From CAWDYA01 sp963806495 (lineage in GTDB: Bacteria; Acidobacteriota; Polarisedimenticolia; JACPZX01; DASXTC01), in the NCBI GenBank assembly GCA_963806495.1, contig CAWDYA010000007.1, positions 186,001 through 250,000 of the forward strand: DNA of 64,000 bases. Reading direction: 5' to 3'. Below are positions 28,154 to 36,631 of this stretch, in pieces. How positions within the stretch are numbered: the stretch's first letter is position 1; every line of letters starts with the position of its first letter. The position numbers and the translations under genes are program-made. The notes below the pieces were generated by a model. It did no database searches and was not told the DNA's origin. It saw only the letters and a program-made list of their open reading frames with translations.

Positions 28154-29536
28154 TCAGTCGAACAGATCCGACGCCTCGAACACCTCGAAATCCGCCCGCC
28201 TGAGCCCCCGCCGCACCGCACGCACCGCCCGATCCGCCTCGTCCAGCGCGGCGCTTTCCATGCCAGAAGGATAGGTCACGGGCGCCACCGGCTCGATCAT
28301 GGCGGCGATGAACGCCTCGGCGTCGGGCACGACCGCCACCACGGCGACCCGGTCGGAGTGAAGCCAGCGTCCCACGCAGGACAGAGCGTCCCCGGCGGTT
28401 ACCGCCCGAACGGCAGCGGGAAGCCGCCTCGACCCGCCCGGATTGCCCAGGAGGAGATCCGCCGGAGCGGCATCGAGCGGGGATGGCGCCTCCACGCGAT
28501 CCTCGGCGCCCGTGAGCCGTTCTCCCGGTATCCCGCGGGCCGCCAGCCGCTCGATGTCGCCCAGCGCCACGTCGATCGCGAACCGGGCGTTGACCGGCGC
28601 GGTCTCGAAGGCGATCGAGAGAGTCAACCTCTCGCGCGCGGTGGGGCCGCCGGCCTCCGGATCCAGGGTGACGGCCACGCCCGGTGAAAGCCCGCGCAGC
28701 GCCACGAGATCGGGCACGAGCGTGCCGGGTCCGAGGTCGGCCGCCGCCACCCGGAGAGGTGCGTAGTCGGGATGGGCGCGGGACAACGGCAGCGGGTGCC
28801 CGATCGCGATCCAGGCCTTCTCCGCGGCCGGTTTCACGACGACGAAAAAACGCGGGCGGGAGAGCCAGGCCGCGCGGCGCACGTTCCGATCGGGCGCGCC
28901 ATCCGGCAGTGCGGCATAATCCTTGCGGATCCGGGCCATGAGCGAATCATCCACCGCGCCGGCGGCCTCGATCAGGACACCTCCCTTGAGGTATCGGGCG
29001 CTGTGAAAGGCCTCCAGATCGTCCGCCACGATGGCGCGGATCCCGCCGGCTCTCCCTTCCACGGGATGGGCGTACGGCAGGCCCCGATCGACGGCTTCGT
29101 CGAGGGCGGCGGCTGCGAGACGCGCAGGGTCGGCGCGCAGCGAGTCGAGGGCGGCCACCTGCGCCGCGCGCTGCGACTCGATCGTCGCGGCACGAAACTC
29201 CGGTGACAGGATCGCCCGCGCCATGGCCGCGTGCATCGCCGCGCCGCCCGACGGCGAGGTGCGGCCGGTGAACACCGTCATGTCCCGGCCCACCCGCACC
29301 TCGATGCGGGTGCCCTCGTGCGGCTGCCCCAGGGAGTCGCGCATCCCGGCGGCCAGCACCTGGGCGGTGAGCCAGGCGACCCCCTCGCGCCCCTGGGGGT
29401 CGTCGGCGCTGCCACCATCCACCGCGATCCTCAGAATAGCCTCGGTGGCGGCCGGTGAGCGGAGATCCAGCAGGTTGGGCTCCGTGGAGCTGAGGCTCGT
29501 GGCCAGGGCGAGCAGGGCGAGGATCATGGGTCGCAT
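28154..29536 (-). CDS. M16-family peptidase-like protein lacking the zinc motif
   Basis: A 460-residue exported protein (hydrophobic N-terminus MILALLALATSL). The overall pattern matches an M16 domain pair: EGVAWLTAQVLAAGM near residue 55, LPYAHPVEGRAGGIRAIVADDLEAFHSARYLKGGVLIEAAG near residues 155-195, and a second domain with RPRFFVVVKPAAEKAWIAIGHPL. The zinc-binding HxxEH expected at the first motif is absent; the corresponding residues are W-L-T-A-Q. It is therefore probably a non-catalytic partner, like the inactive subunits of mitochondrial processing peptidase, yet no active M16 gene is adjacent. A -10 box shared with the divergent rhomboid gene lies eight bases from the start codon. 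Confidence 0.75.
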   Translation of the reverse strand: MRPMILALLALATSLSSTEPNLLDLRSPAATEAILRIAVDGGSADDPQGREGVAWLTAQVLAAGMRDSLGQPHEGTRIEVRVGRDMTVFTGRTSPSGGAAMHAAMARAILSPEFRAATIESQRAAQVAALDSLRADPARLAAAALDEAVDRGLPYAHPVEGRAGGIRAIVADDLEAFHSARYLKGGVLIEAAGAVDDSLMARIRKDYAALPDGAPDRNVRRAAWLSRPRFFVVVKPAAEKAWIAIGHPLPLSRAHPDYAPLRVAAADLGPGTLVPDLVALRGLSPGVAVTLDPEAGGPTARERLTLSIAFETAPVNARFAIDVALGDIERLAARGIPGERLTGAEDRVEAPSPLDAAPADLLLGNPGGSRRLPAAVRAVTAGDALSCVGRWLHSDRVAVVAVVPDAEAFIAAMIEPVAPVTYPSGMESAALDEADRAVRAVRRGLRRADFEVFEASDLFD

Positions 29537-29544
29537 CGACCCGG

Positions 29545-29552
29545 ATTATAAT
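29545..29552. promoter_or_regulatory. Palindromic -10 element shared by divergent genes
   Basis: ATTATAAT is its own reverse complement and offers TATAAT on both strands. On the plus strand it ends seven bases before the rhomboid ATG at 29560. On the minus strand TATAAT ends eight bases before the M16-like ATG at 29536. No good -35 box is seen on either side. Both transcripts would be leaderless or nearly so. Confidence 0.45.
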
Positions 29553-29559
29553 GCTGCGC

Positions 29560-30576
29560 ATGTTCCGATGGATCGTCCACGACACTCGTGCCCTGATCAA
29601 CGACCTTCGGGCCTGGGCGCGCAGACTGTCGACGCGATGGCAGTGGTTCCGGATGAGATCCTCCCGGCGCCTCGAGGAAGCCTCCGCCGACCTGGAGAAT
29701 CTCAGGCGCAGCGCCGGAAGCCGGACGAGGATGTGCAACGAATGCCGGGCCCTGATCCCGGCCGACGCCCGGGTGTGTCCCGAGTGCGGCGAGACACCGG
29801 GCCGGAAAGTGCCCACGGGGATGTCGCGCGCGCTGGAGAACATGATCCCGGGCTGGGTATCGGTCACGACGATGCTCCTGACCATGAACGTCGTGCTGTA
29901 TCTGGTCAGCCAGCTCGTCTGGACGCATCTGGCCAACGATGTGATGCCGACCGATTACCAGGGCGCCGCATGGAACGTCGCCCTCATCACACTGGGCGCG
30001 AATGTGCCGTTCCTCGTGAGCTCGGGCGAGGTCTGGCGGCTGCTGACCAGCGTGTTTCTGCACGGCGGGTTGATGCACATCGGGTTCAACATGTGGGCGC
30101 TGCTCGCCGTGGGTCCGCTCGTCGAGGAGATGTACGGGTCGCGCAAGTTTCTCTTCATGTACATCCTCGCCGGGATCGGCGGCAGCGCGGGAAGCTGGAT
30201 CTGGCGGCTTGGCACCTGGGCGCCCGGCATCGGAGCGTCAGGCGCGCTTTTCGGCCTCATCGGCATCGCCATGATCTGGGGCTGGCGTCGGGGCGGTGCC
30301 ATGGGTGCCGGTATCCGCGGGCAGATGGTGCAGTGGGCCGTGTACGGTCTGGTGATGGGGCTGGTCTTCCGTTTCGACAACGCCGCGCACCTGGGAGGCT
30401 TGATAACGGGGGCGCTGCTGGCTATGGTCATCCCTGATGGTGAGCCGGCCGGTCCCGCGGCATCACGATTCTGGGATCTGCTCGCCTGGGCGAGCGCTCT
30501 GCTGATCCTGGGCTCCTTCGTGATGGTCGGTCTGCGTTACGATACGACCCTGAGTCTCATTCTGCAGTCGCTTTGA
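29560..30576 (+). CDS. Rhomboid-family intramembrane serine protease with N-terminal zinc ribbon
   Basis: About 338 residues. A helical basic N-terminus is followed by a zinc ribbon (CNECRALIPADARVCPECG) and six membrane segments. Rhomboid catalytic features are present: HGGLMHIGFNMWAL in helix 2, GIGASGALFGLIG with the nucleophilic serine in helix 4, and FDNAAHLGGLITGALLA with the histidine in helix 6. It cleaves other membrane proteins within the bilayer; the substrate is unknown. I place the start at the ATG at 29560 because a TATAAT box covers 29547-29552, overlapping an in-frame ATG at 29551 that is therefore unlikely. The zinc ribbon may recruit substrates or partners. Confidence 0.88.
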   Translation: MFRWIVHDTRALINDLRAWARRLSTRWQWFRMRSSRRLEEASADLENLRRSAGSRTRMCNECRALIPADARVCPECGETPGRKVPTGMSRALENMIPGWVSVTTMLLTMNVVLYLVSQLVWTHLANDVMPTDYQGAAWNVALITLGANVPFLVSSGEVWRLLTSVFLHGGLMHIGFNMWALLAVGPLVEEMYGSRKFLFMYILAGIGGSAGSWIWRLGTWAPGIGASGALFGLIGIAMIWGWRRGGAMGAGIRGQMVQWAVYGLVMGLVFRFDNAAHLGGLITGALLAMVIPDGEPAGPAASRFWDLLAWASALLILGSFVMVGLRYDTTLSLILQSL

Positions 30577-30594
30577 GGCACCGGCACGCCGGGG

Positions 30595-30620
30595 AATACC
30601 CCCACCTTGCGGGTGTTTGT
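30595..30620 (+). terminator. Weak hairpin after the rhomboid gene
   Basis: AATACCC (30595-30601) pairs with GGGTGTT (30611-30617), including one G-U pair, around a nine-base loop and is followed by T-rich TGTT. It begins 19 bases after the rhomboid stop. Its loop core, CCACCTTG, also occurs in the loop of the inverted repeat at 28048-28145. Confidence 0.35.
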
Positions 30621-30682
30621 TCCCGTACGAGGCACCATCGACGTCAATCGGCGCCCACGGCGCCCGTAACAGGAGGTCTCGA

Positions 30683-31048
30683 ATGAAACGAAGCCCGATG
30701 ATGGCGGTACTGCTCGTGCTCACCTTCGCCGCGGCTGGTTTTGCCATAGCCGGTGAGAAGGCCACGATCAGCGGCGAGGTGATCGACTCGGCCTGCTATA
30801 TCAAGATGGGCGCGCATGGTGCCGATCACGCGAAGTGCGCCGAGGGGTGCGCCAAATCAGGCGTGCCGCTGGCCCTGCTGACCGACGACGGCAAGGTGGT
30901 CTGGCTCTCCGCCGGCAAGGACATGAAGAACGTCAACGACCTGCTGCTTCCCTATGCCGCGAAGAAGGTCACCCTGGAAGGGGAATGGTTCGAGAGGGGC
31001 GGCACGAAGCTGTTCTCGATTACCAAGGTGGAAGAAGCCAAGTCCTGA
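30683..31048 (+). CDS. Small secreted cysteine-containing protein
   Basis: A 121-residue protein with a signal peptide (MKRSPMMAVLLVLTFAAAGFAIAG) and AGGAGG ten bases upstream of the ATG at 30683. The mature part has GEVIDSACYIKMGAHGADHAKCAEGCAKSG with three cysteines and several histidines, then a small beta domain (TLEGEWFERGGTKLFSITKV). The Cys/His cluster could bind metal or haem or form a disulfide. The next gene is a diheme cytochrome c starting where this one ends, so a redox or copper-related role in the periplasm is plausible. I do not recognise a characterised family. Confidence 0.78.
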   Translation: MKRSPMMAVLLVLTFAAAGFAIAGEKATISGEVIDSACYIKMGAHGADHAKCAEGCAKSGVPLALLTDDGKVVWLSAGKDMKNVNDLLLPYAAKKVTLEGEWFERGGTKLFSITKVEEAKS

Positions 31049-31848
31049 GGTCACGACTGCCGGTTCTCATCGCGGCGTTGCTGGGTCTGACGAGCGTCGC
31101 GCTGGGCATAACGCTGATCATCGTCTGGTTCCGCAACCCGGAGCGCGCGCGGCTTGCCTCGCCCGTGCTCCGGGGCCGTGCGGTCGCCGTGAGTCTCGGC
31201 TGCTTCGGCTGTCACGGTCCCGATGGCGTTTCCGGCATCCCCAACCCCGGCGCCCGCATCGACGAGGTTCCTGCCTGGGCGGGCGGCACGTACATGATGT
31301 ACAACGAATCCCCCGACGAGATCCGGGAGTGGATCCTCGACGGCGCGCCCGCCCGCTTGCGCAACGACCCCGACGCCTGGGACCGGTGGTCCAGACAGCT
31401 CCTCTCGATGCCCGCCTACCGCGACCGGGTGGAAGGCGCCGATCTCGACGATCTGGTCGCATACGTCCAGTCGGTCTCCGGGGCGCTCGCCCCCGAGGCG
31501 GGCAGCGACGCGGCCGAAGGACGACAGCTCGCCGTCGCGCACGGCTGCTTCGGATGCCACGGTCCGGAGGGCGCGGCCTGATCCTCAACCCCGGGTCGCT
31601 CAAGGGGTACATCCCGCCATGGGACTCGGACGACTACCCCGACCTGGTGAAGGGGCCCGACGAGTTCCGCGAGTGGGTGGAGACGGGCGAGATCCGCCGC
31701 TTTCGTGACAATCCCGCGGCCGCGCATTTTCTCGACGCTCAGGTGATCGAAGATGCCCGGGTTCCGCGGGCTGATCGATCCGGCGGAGATCGCCAGGTTG
31801 AGAGCCTACGTGGAGTGGGTGCGTGCGAGGCCGCGGCCCGCCGACTGA
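31045..31848 (+). CDS. Membrane-anchored diheme cytochrome c, frameshifted
   Basis: A protein with one N-terminal membrane segment (LIAALLGLTSVALGITLIIVWF) and two cytochrome c haem motifs, GCFGCHGPDG and GCFGCHGPEG, each followed by a class I cytochrome-like domain (EIREWILDGAP; EFREWVETGEI). The frame is broken twice. One G appears missing near 31576, after the second haem motif. One extra base lies near 31750-31752, after which the ending MPGFRGLIDPAEIARLRAYVEW returns to the first frame. The start is uncertain: CTG at 31045 overlaps the previous stop, and no ATG is available. It probably carries electrons in the periplasm. The breaks lie in a short region with several others in the neighbouring serA. 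Confidence 0.72.
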
Positions 31849-31853
31849 ACCGC

Positions 31854-33458
31854 CTACAACGCGACGGTCTTGACCCAGAGGATCCCCGGCCGGGCTCGCA
31901 GCTCGTCGACCACCGTGTCCGTCAGGCTGGAGTCGATGTTGATGACGGCGATCGCCTGCCCGCCGACCCGGTCCCGGCCCAGTGACATGTAGGCGATGTT
32001 GACCTGGCCCTGCCCCGAGCAGGCTGCCGACCATGCCTACGATCCCCGGCCGGTCGTCGTTGGACACCAGGAGCAGCTCTCCCTCGGGCATGGCGTCGAA
32101 GCGGAATCCGTCGAGCCGGACGATGCGCGGCAGGTTGCGCCCGAACACGGTGCCCGCCACCTCCTGCCGGCCGCGGTCGCTCTCGAAGATGGTCGTGATC
32201 AGGTTCATGTAGTCCTGAGGCTCGCTGGTTCGCACCTCGTTGAGACGGATGCCGCGTTCCTTCGCGATCCAGCCTGCGTTGACGGCGTTCACCGGGCCGG
32301 ACAGGAACCGCTCGAAGTATCCCTTGAGCACCGCCACCGTGAGGGCGGGAAGCGCCTCGGTGGGGATCTCCCCGCTGTACTCGACGGACACCTGCGAAAG
32401 CCGTCCTTCGAGGCTCTGCGCCTGGAACCGCCCGAGCTTCTCCGCCAGCGTGAGGTACGGAGCGAGCCGCTCGCGCAGCTTCGGGTCCATCGGCGTGACA
32501 TTGACCGCGTTGCGGGCCACCCCGTCCCGCAGGTACTCGCACACCTGGCCCGCGATGCTCACCGCCACCTTCTCCTGGGCCTCGGCGGTCGAGGCGGCGA
32601 GGTGCGGCGTGAGAACCACGTTGTCGAAAGCCCGGAACGGGAGGTCCTTCGCCGGCGGCTCCTGCTCGTACACGTCGAGAGCCGCCGCGGCCAGCGTGCC
32701 CCGAGCGGAGGTGCTTCGCCAGGGCCGTCTCGTCGACGATGCCGCCGCGCGCGCAGTTGACGATCCGCACGCCGGGCCGGCAGGAGGCGATCTGGGCGTC
32801 GCCCACGAGGTGCCGTGTCTGGGGCGTGAGCGGCGTGTGGATGGTGATGAAGTCGGAGCGATGGAAGATCTCCTCCAGCGGCACGACGTCGATCCGCGAG
32901 CGTTTCACCTCGTCGGCCGAAACGAACGGGTCGATATGCGATCACCGTCATGTCGAAGGAGAGCGCCCGGTGCGCCACCTCGCGTCCCACCTTGCCGAGG
33001 CCCACGACGCCCAGCGTCTTGCCCTGAAGCTCCGAGCCGACGAACCGCCCGCGCTCCCACGCTCCGGATCGCATCGAGCGGTCGGCCGCGGGAATCCCGC
33101 GCGCCATCGCCAGCAGCATGCCGAGCGTATGCTCGGCAGCCGAGACGGTGTTGCCCCCCGGGACGTTCATCACCACAATGCCCCGCCGCGTGGCGGCCTC
33201 CAGGTCGACGTTGTCCACCCCGGTGCCCGCGCGGCCAATCACGCTGAGCCGCTCGGCGGCATCAATCACCTGCGCCGTGACCTTTGTCTGGCTGCGCACC
33301 ACCAGGGCGGTGTAGCCGCTGATGATTGCGAGCAGCTCCCCGGGCGGCAGACCGGGCCGGTAGTCCACCGAGAGATCCTTCTCCGCCGCGAACCGGTCGA
33401 GCGCCCTCTGCGAGACCTCGTCGCTGATCAGGACCCGGCGCACCGTGTCGGGGCTCAT
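31854..33458 (-). CDS. serA: D-3-phosphoglycerate dehydrogenase, frameshifted
   Basis: Oxidises 3-phosphoglycerate to 3-phosphohydroxypyruvate, the first step of serine synthesis. All parts of a long SerA are present across three frames: MSPDTVRRVLISDEVSQRAL, NAD site LGVVGLGKVGREVA, RPGVRIVNCARGGIVDETAL, NVVLTPHLAAST, an ASB domain and a C-terminal ACT domain (DRPGIVGMVGSLLG, then VNIAYMSLGRDRVGGQAIAVI). Three single extra bases break the frame, near 33 kb at 32933, at 32699-32702 and at 32008-32010. Because the rest is well conserved and the gene is usually essential, sequence error is more likely than decay. It overlaps the downstream-strand neighbour, a class V aminotransferase, by four bases (ATGA). 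Confidence 0.85.
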
Positions 33459-34537
33459 CGGGCGACCCCGCGCGAGAGGAATCGGTCGATCGCCTCGAGC
33501 AGGGGATGAATGTCGTCGAGGCCCAGCTCGCCCATGTGTGCGATCCGGAACGCCTTGCCCTTGAGCGTGCCGTAGCCGTTGCCGATCAGCATGCCCTCGT
33601 TTCTGAGCGCCTCGATGAGCGCCGCGACGTCGAGCCCGGTGGTGTTGGCGACGCAGGTGACCGTGTCGGAGGCGCATTCCTCCGCGGCGAACAGACCGAG
33701 GCGATCCTTCGCCCAGCCTCGCACCGTTTCGGCCATGCTGCGGTGGCGCGCCCAGCGGTTCTCCATCCCCTCGCCCAGGATCCGGGCGAACTGCACCCGC
33801 ATCGCGAACATGTGCGAGATGGACGGCGTCGTGAGCGGCTGGTCCTTGCCCGCCTTCTCGAGCATCCGCACGAAGTCGAAGTAGAATCCTTTGCCGCGGG
33901 CACGCCGGCTGCGATCCATCATTCTGGGTGAAACCGAGCAAAGCGAGAAACCGGGCGGGAGCGCCAGCGCCTTCTGCACGCTGGCCAGGCACAGATCGAT
34001 CCCCATCGCGTCCACCCTCACGGGCATGCCGCCCAGCGACGACACCGTGTCGACCATGAAGAGGATGTCGGGGTATCGCCTCATCACGTCCGCGATCCGA
34101 TCCAGCGGGTTCGCCACGGCCGTGGATGTCTCGTTGTGGGCCACCGTCACCGCGTCGTACTTGCCCGTCGCCAGGGCCTTGTCGAGTGCGTCGGGACGGT
34201 TCGCCTGACCCCACGGCACCTCGAGCCGGTCCGCCTCCATGCCGCAATCCAGCGCAATCGTGTGCCAGCGTTGAGAGAAGGCCCCGCACACCAGCGACAG
34301 CACGCGTCGCTCCACGCCGTTTCTGATCCCGGCCTCCATCAGTCCCGTGGCGCTCGATGTCGACAGCAGCACGGGGTGCCCGGTGAGCATGATGGCGGCG
34401 GCCTGACGGCTTACCTCGTGCTGCAGCTCGGACATCGCAGCGCCCCGGTGGCTGATCGGAGGCGTGGCCATCGCGGCGAGAACCTCGGGGCGCACCTCCG
34501 TGGGGCCTGGGATGAACAGCTTCATATGGTCGGGCAT
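33455..34537 (-). CDS. Class V aminotransferase (alanine-glyoxylate / serine-pyruvate / phosphoserine type)
   Basis: A 360-residue PLP enzyme. Family features are KLFIPGPTEVRPEVL at the start, the substrate region ISHRG, VAHNETSTAVANPLD, the aspartate of FMVDTVSSLGG and the PLP lysine in ASVQKALALPPG. Its stop overlaps the serA start, so the two are co-transcribed with this gene first. In several phyla without a classical serC, such an aminotransferase is thought to supply the phosphoserine aminotransferase step, and the coupling supports that here. Alanine-glyoxylate transamination is the alternative. Two candidate starts exist (34537 and 34525, the latter immediately before KLFIPG). Confidence 0.86.
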   Translation of the reverse strand: MPDHMKLFIPGPTEVRPEVLAAMATPPISHRGAAMSELQHEVSRQAAAIMLTGHPVLLSTSSATGLMEAGIRNGVERRVLSLVCGAFSQRWHTIALDCGMEADRLEVPWGQANRPDALDKALATGKYDAVTVAHNETSTAVANPLDRIADVMRRYPDILFMVDTVSSLGGMPVRVDAMGIDLCLASVQKALALPPGFSLCSVSPRMMDRSRRARGKGFYFDFVRMLEKAGKDQPLTTPSISHMFAMRVQFARILGEGMENRWARHRSMAETVRGWAKDRLGLFAAEECASDTVTCVANTTGLDVAALIEALRNEGMLIGNGYGTLKGKAFRIAHMGELGLDDIHPLLEAIDRFLSRGVAR

Positions 34538-34546
34538 CGGGACGCC

Positions 34547-36292
34547 TCAGTCCTCCAGCGTGGAGGTGTCGCCTTCCGGCAGGCCCAGCTCGCGTGCCTT
34601 GAGCAGGCGCCGCATGATCTTGCCCGAGCGGGTCTTGGGAAGCGAAGGCAGAAAGTCGATCTCACGTGGGTAGGCGTGGGCGGCCAGCCGCATCCGGACG
34701 AACTCCTTGATCTCCTTCTTGAGCTCCTCGGACGGAGTGTAGCCGTCCTTGAGCGAGATGAAAGCCTTGACGATCTCCATCCGCTCCTCGTCCGGCTTGC
34801 CGATGACACCCGCCTCCGCCACGGCCGGGTGCTCCACCAGGGCGCTCTCCACCTCGAACGGCCCGACCAGGTGGCCGGCGGTGTTGATCACGTCGTCGGC
34901 GCGCCCCACGAACCAGAAGTAGCCGTCCTCGTCCATCCGCCCCCGGTCGCCCGAGAAGTACCAGCCGTGGTGGAACCGCGAGTCGTACATCGGCTTCTTG
35001 TTCCAGTACGTGCGGAACATCGAAGGCCAGCCCGGCTTGAGCACCAGGTTGCCCTCCTCGCCCACCGGCATCGGCGAACCCTCGTCGTCGACGATGGCCG
35101 CCTCGGTGCCAGGGATCGGGCGTCCCATCGAGCCCGGCTTGACGTCGAGCGCGGCGTAGTTGGCGATCTGGATGCAGCCGGTCTCCGTCTGCCACCAGTT
35201 GTCGTGGATCGCCTGCTTGAAGACCCCCATCCCCCACACGATCGCCTCCGGGTTGAGCGGCTCGCCGACGCTGCAGATGTACCGCAGGCTCGACAGGTCG
35301 TACTTCGCCGGGAGCTCTTCGCCCGATTTCATCAGCATGCGCAAGGCCGTGGGGGCCGTGTACCACATGCTGACCTTGTACTTCTGGATGGTGGCGTACC
35401 AGTTACCGGGGTTGAAGCCGCCTTCGTAGATCACCGAGGTGACGCCGTTGGCCCAGGGTCCGAACATGCCATAGGAGGTTCCGGTCACCCATCCCGGGTC
35501 GGCCGTGCACCAGTAGATGTCGTCGTCGTGCAGGTCGAGCACGTAGCGCGCCGTCATGTAGTGTCCCAGGATCGCCTGGTGGACGTGTGCCGCCCCCTTC
35601 GGCTTGCCCGTCGTGCCGGATGTGTAGTGCATCACGGCGAAGTCCTCGGGGCCTGTCGCCTCGGCGACGAACGGGCCGCGCGCGGCCTTCATGGCGTCCT
35701 CAAAGGAGATGTACTCGGCCTGGCGGGTGCGGCCGGTGCCGTCCCGGTCCACCATGATGATGTGCTTCAGCTCGGGCAGCTCCGATCGCACCGCCTCGAC
35801 CCGCTCCACCAGCGTGGGGCTCGTCACGAGCACCATCGCCCCCGAGTCGGCGAGCCGGTCGCGGATCGCCTCGGGGCCGAAGGCCGAGAAGAGGGGGCCG
35901 ATGACCGCGCCCGCCTTGAGCGTGCCGAAGACGCTGACGTAAAGCTCCGGGATGCGATCCAGGAAGACGAAGACCCGATCACCCTTCTTCACCCCCAGCC
36001 CGCGCAGCACCTGCGCGAACCGGTCGGACAGCGCCTTGAGGTCGTTGAAGGTGTAGGTCTCGGTGTCGCCGTTTCGTCCCTCCCAGATCAGGGCGGTCTT
36101 GCTCCAGCGATCGGTGGCGGCGTGACGGTCGATGCACTCGTGGGCGATGTTCAGACCCCCTCCCGGCAGGCCCTCGAGTTCCGCGCGGATCGAGTCCCAG
36201 GAGAAGGAGCGGCGCATGGCGTCGTAGTCGGTGAGGTTGGGAGTGAACCCCATCTTCTCCGGGCGCGGCTTCCTGATCGTGTCGTAGGGCAT
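34547..36292 (-). CDS. acsA: Acetyl-CoA synthetase (AMP-forming)
   Basis: A 581-residue adenylate-forming enzyme that activates acetate, or a similar short acid, to the CoA thioester using ATP. The ATP loop is YTSGTTGKPKGAAHVH. The acyl pocket region contains DIYWCTADPGWVTGTSYGMFGPW, and the hinge and C-domain have GYFWFVGRADDVINTAGHLVGPFEVE with the terminal KTRSGKIMRR carrying the catalytic lysine. The length is that of the shorter AcsA class. The ATG at 36292 has AAGGAG seven bases upstream; an in-frame ATG at 36313 is less well supported. It ends 10 bases before the class V aminotransferase gene and probably heads that operon. Confidence 0.9.
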   Translation of the reverse strand: MPYDTIRKPRPEKMGFTPNLTDYDAMRRSFSWDSIRAELEGLPGGGLNIAHECIDRHAATDRWSKTALIWEGRNGDTETYTFNDLKALSDRFAQVLRGLGVKKGDRVFVFLDRIPELYVSVFGTLKAGAVIGPLFSAFGPEAIRDRLADSGAMVLVTSPTLVERVEAVRSELPELKHIIMVDRDGTGRTRQAEYISFEDAMKAARGPFVAEATGPEDFAVMHYTSGTTGKPKGAAHVHQAILGHYMTARYVLDLHDDDIYWCTADPGWVTGTSYGMFGPWANGVTSVIYEGGFNPGNWYATIQKYKVSMWYTAPTALRMLMKSGEELPAKYDLSSLRYICSVGEPLNPEAIVWGMGVFKQAIHDNWWQTETGCIQIANYAALDVKPGSMGRPIPGTEAAIVDDEGSPMPVGEEGNLVLKPGWPSMFRTYWNKKPMYDSRFHHGWYFSGDRGRMDEDGYFWFVGRADDVINTAGHLVGPFEVESALVEHPAVAEAGVIGKPDEERMEIVKAFISLKDGYTPSEELKKEIKEFVRMRLAAHAYPREIDFLPSLPKTRSGKIMRRLLKARELGLPEGDTSTLED

Positions 36293-36631
36293 GGGAGTCT
36301 CCTTCTTGGTCATCCCGCGAGGGCGAGGGAGCCCGATTCTACCAGCCCCCGCGGGGCGGCGTCGAGGGGCCATCCCGTGTCGAATCCGCTTTCCGTTCCG
36401 GTGCCAGGAGCATCGCCGCCGGGCTCCGCCAGCGCCGCCCCGCGCGCCGACACCCGAACGAGCACCATCTGGTGACGGCACCGGACAAGAGAGGGGAGCG
36501 GACGAGGTTCGAGCAGACGAAGCCATGTCCCGGCATGGCGAAAGTGGAGCTAATGCCCAGCGTCCGGGCCATCGACATCGGCCGCAAGGATCGGATAGCG
36601 GACCAGGCGACGACCGATGTAGCCTTTGACC
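36293..36631. other. Divergent intergenic region without a convincing gene
   Basis: About 340 bases separate the acetyl-CoA synthetase start (minus) from the ada start (plus). I see no conserved protein, RNA gene or clear repeat. Both promoters should lie here, but I cannot pick out a box of good quality. Confidence 0.5.
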
